DNA of 24,491 nt from a bacterium UBP12_UBA5184 (GTDB lineage Bacteria; Vulcanimicrobiota; Vulcanimicrobiia; Vulcanimicrobiales; Vulcanimicrobiaceae). Positions 23,033 to 24,491 of this stretch are shown here, in pieces (the stretch's first letter is position 1; every line of letters begins with the position of its first letter). The translations under genes and the position numbers were made by a program. Under the pieces are notes generated by a model, which was not told where the DNA came from, made no database searches, and saw only the letters and a program-made list of their open reading frames with translations. The stretch covers positions 483 to 24,973 of the forward strand of contig DHWK01000106.1 of NCBI GenBank assembly GCA_002413145.1, written 5' to 3'.

Positions 23033-23548
23033 TTACTGCGGAAATCCCGAGTGGCGCGGCATCGGATGTGGAAGCACGCGCCGGATAAGCGGCCGGAAGT
23101 CGCGAGCATCGCCCTGCACCTCGAGGCAATTGGTAATGGTATTGGCGGTCACGTCCAGCGCGAACAGGACGTTGCTGTCGGAGTAGTAGCGCTGCAGCCA
23201 GGTCGCTTTGATGAGATTAAAAAGGTTCGAGCCGTAGAGATCACCTCGCTTAGTGAAAGCGACGGAAACGCTGCCGACGTTGCTCGCGCAGAGTGTCGTC
23301 GGTGCCGCGGGCTCGATCGCCGAGGCGGTCCAGCTGCATTCGCCGGGATTGAGCCCAGCCTGCGGCCCGCTGCCGGCTTTGACATAGTTCATGCGGACCG
23401 CTCCTCCAGCGAGACCGCTGTAGGTTCCGGGTGGATTGCTCGACGAGCCATGACAAACGACGGTCCGTGCGGCAGCGTCGGCTCCAGCCACCGAAAGCAG
23501 TGAGTAAAACATGACGGTGAGAATCGCCGCGATGGGTACGAAGCGCAT
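23033..23548 (-). CDS. Secreted Cys-containing small protein of unknown function
   Basis: The 171-aa product has a signal peptide (MRFVPIAA..., cleavage near GADAAA, residue 26). The mature part contains four cysteines (in VVCHG, GECSW, TLCAS and NCLEV) that could form two disulfides outside the cell, and an aromatic middle section (ATWLQRYYSDSN). AAGGAGGG six bases before ATG 23548 is a very good ribosome binding site. No domain is recognised. It may be co-transcribed with the exported protein downstream. Confidence 0.8.
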   Translation of the reverse strand: MRFVPIAAILTVMFYSLLSVAGADAAARTVVCHGSSSNPPGTYSGLAGGAVRMNYVKAGSGPQAGLNPGECSWTASAIEPAAPTTLCASNVGSVSVAFTKRGDLYGSNLFNLIKATWLQRYYSDSNVLFALDVTANTITNCLEVQGDARDFRPLIRRVLPHPMPRHSGFPQ

Positions 23549-23605
23549 CGAGCCCTCCTTTGGTACGCGAGGCTGGGTTTCGGCGCCGTTCCCTCGGCTT
23601 GCCTG

Positions 23606-24491
23606 TTAGGAGGCGATCAGTTCGCCTTCGGGGAGATTCTCCGAATAGAACGAGGCGTTGCGACGGCCCTCGCCGGCTGCGCGCGCGAACGTGATCAGAT
23701 GATGGCTCACCAACCCGACGTGAATCAGGCTTTGAACGTCGCCCTTCTTCAGCACCTTCTTCGCCATCTTCCAAAACACGTCGCGGTAACTCGCCAGGAC
23801 GCCGACCCGCACGAACAGGTTCGCAAGGATGGAGAACGCCTTACGGATGTTGCGCGCATTGACGCGTTGCTTGCTGTTGGGTGGCGTGATGCGCTTGGGA
23901 AAGACGTGGTCGACGTGATATTCGAAGCGCTTATAGAGCGCCTCGGGCCGGTAAGCGGTGGTGAAGACACGACGCCACATCCCGATCATCTGATCGTAGG
24001 GGAGCTTGAACTCGACGTTCGACTCGCGACCGGGCTCGTCGACCAGCCGGCCTTCGGCTTGCAGCCGGCGATAGAGCGGCGTCCGCGGCAGCGCTTGTAG
24101 CAGGTTGATCGTCAGCAACGGGATGTTCGAGGCTTCGATGAATTCGAGGATTGCGTCGGGCGTTTCCACCGTGTCGGTGTCGAGCCCCATGATGATCCCC
24201 GAGACGACCTCCATCCCGTGCTGGTGGATGATGTTCAGAGCGTCCATGACCGGCATCGTGTTGTTCTGGTCCTTGGCCATCGCGTGAAGCGCCGCCGGAT
24301 CGGGGGTCTCGATGCCGCAGAAGATCGTGCAGAAGTATGCCTCGCGCATCATCTCGAGCAAGTCGGGGGATTTTGCGATGTTGAGCGTCGCTTCGCAGGC
24401 CAACTGCACGGCGAAACCGTTCTTCTTCTGCCACTCGATCAGGTGCGGCAGCAACACTTTCGCGGCTTTGCGGTTGCCGACGAAGTTGTCG
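23606..24491 (-). CDS. Radical SAM protein (B12-binding/DUF4070 type), N-terminus cut by window end
   Basis: About 294 residues of the C-terminal part are visible; the open frame runs off the window, so the CxxxCxxC cluster motif is not seen. The visible part contains DNFVGNRKAAKVLLPHLIEW, then the TIM-barrel segment with CGIETPDPAAL, KDQNNTMPVMDALNIIHQHGMEVVSG and IIMGLDTDTVETPDAILEFI, followed by the DUF4070-like C-terminal domain (LPYDQMIGMWRRVF...). This matches the large family of B12-binding-domain radical SAM proteins that includes hopanoid (HpnJ-like) enzymes. The substrate cannot be assigned from this fragment. It ends with LIAS and TAG/TAA near 23606. Confidence 0.87.
   Translation of the reverse strand, partial: DNFVGNRKAAKVLLPHLIEWQKKNGFAVQLACEATLNIAKSPDLLEMMREAYFCTIFCGIETPDPAALHAMAKDQNNTMPVMDALNIIHQHGMEVVSGIIMGLDTDTVETPDAILEFIEASNIPLLTINLLQALPRTPLYRRLQAEGRLVDEPGRESNVEFKLPYDQMIGMWRRVFTTAYRPEALYKRFEYHVDHVFPKRITPPNSKQRVNARNIRKAFSILANLFVRVGVLASYRDVFWKMAKKVLKKGDVQSLIHVGLVSHHLITFARAAGEGRRNASFYSENLPEGELIAS

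Overview
This 24.5 kb window is ordinary-looking, gene-dense, high-GC bacterial chromosome with very short intergenic gaps, many 1-8 nt start/stop overlaps, and frequent GTG and TTG starts. No phage, insertion sequence, CRISPR array or rRNA was seen. The gene mix combines a class I-type PHA synthase, a CdaA-CdaR-GlmM block with a c-di-AMP riboswitch, GlcD/GlcF without an evident GlcE, a lone Uma2 nuclease, and a tRNA-Gln without an encoded CCA end. My best inference is an uncultured lineage such as Eremiobacterota (WPS-2), but I cannot test this without a database search, and other high-GC phyla remain possible.

Layout. 1-2450 (+): the C-terminal end of priA, overlapped by a PHA synthase gene. 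2462-3858 (-): rpsT, with what looks like a leaderless promoter, then rsgA. 3915-7318 (+): an unrecognised gene, cdaA, cdaR and glmM, each touching or overlapping the next. 7319-8214 (+): a long leader carrying a ydaO/yuaA-type c-di-AMP aptamer directly in front of an exported NlpC/P60 hydrolase. 8221-8715 (-): a lipoprotein. 8829-8900 (+): tRNA-Gln(UUG), followed by a STAS anti-sigma-factor antagonist. 9359-12215 (-): glcF and glcD. 12299-12838 (+): Uma2 nuclease. 12835-13794 (-): a DUF4349 membrane protein, divergent from a multi-pass membrane protein (13897-14700). 14749-18618 (+): ilvD-thrC-thrB as an overlapping operon, then mdh and a VOC-family protein. 20110-21153: a small unknown gene, a decayed gene remnant and a secreted carboxypeptidase-regulatory-like protein. 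21154-21516: the only gene-free stretch over 300 nt. 21517-22446 (+): a XerC/XerD-type recombinase. 22466-24491 (-): two small secreted proteins and a radical SAM protein cut by the window end.

Functional logic. The strongest theme is cell-envelope control by cyclic di-AMP. The synthase, its membrane regulator and the first dedicated enzyme of UDP-GlcNAc synthesis form one operon, and the next gene downstream, a probable peptidoglycan hydrolase, sits behind a c-di-AMP aptamer. Signal production, wall-precursor synthesis and wall cleavage are therefore contiguous. A second theme is the ilvD-thrC-thrB operon, which joins threonine synthesis to the isoleucine/valine pathway. I did not find a clearly novel multi-gene system. 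The most unusual items are the aptamer with no room for a terminator, the unknown first gene of the cda operon, the probable leaderless rpsT promoter, the out-of-frame ribosome binding site in front of the xer gene, and the frameshifted glycine-rich remnant near 20.6 kb.
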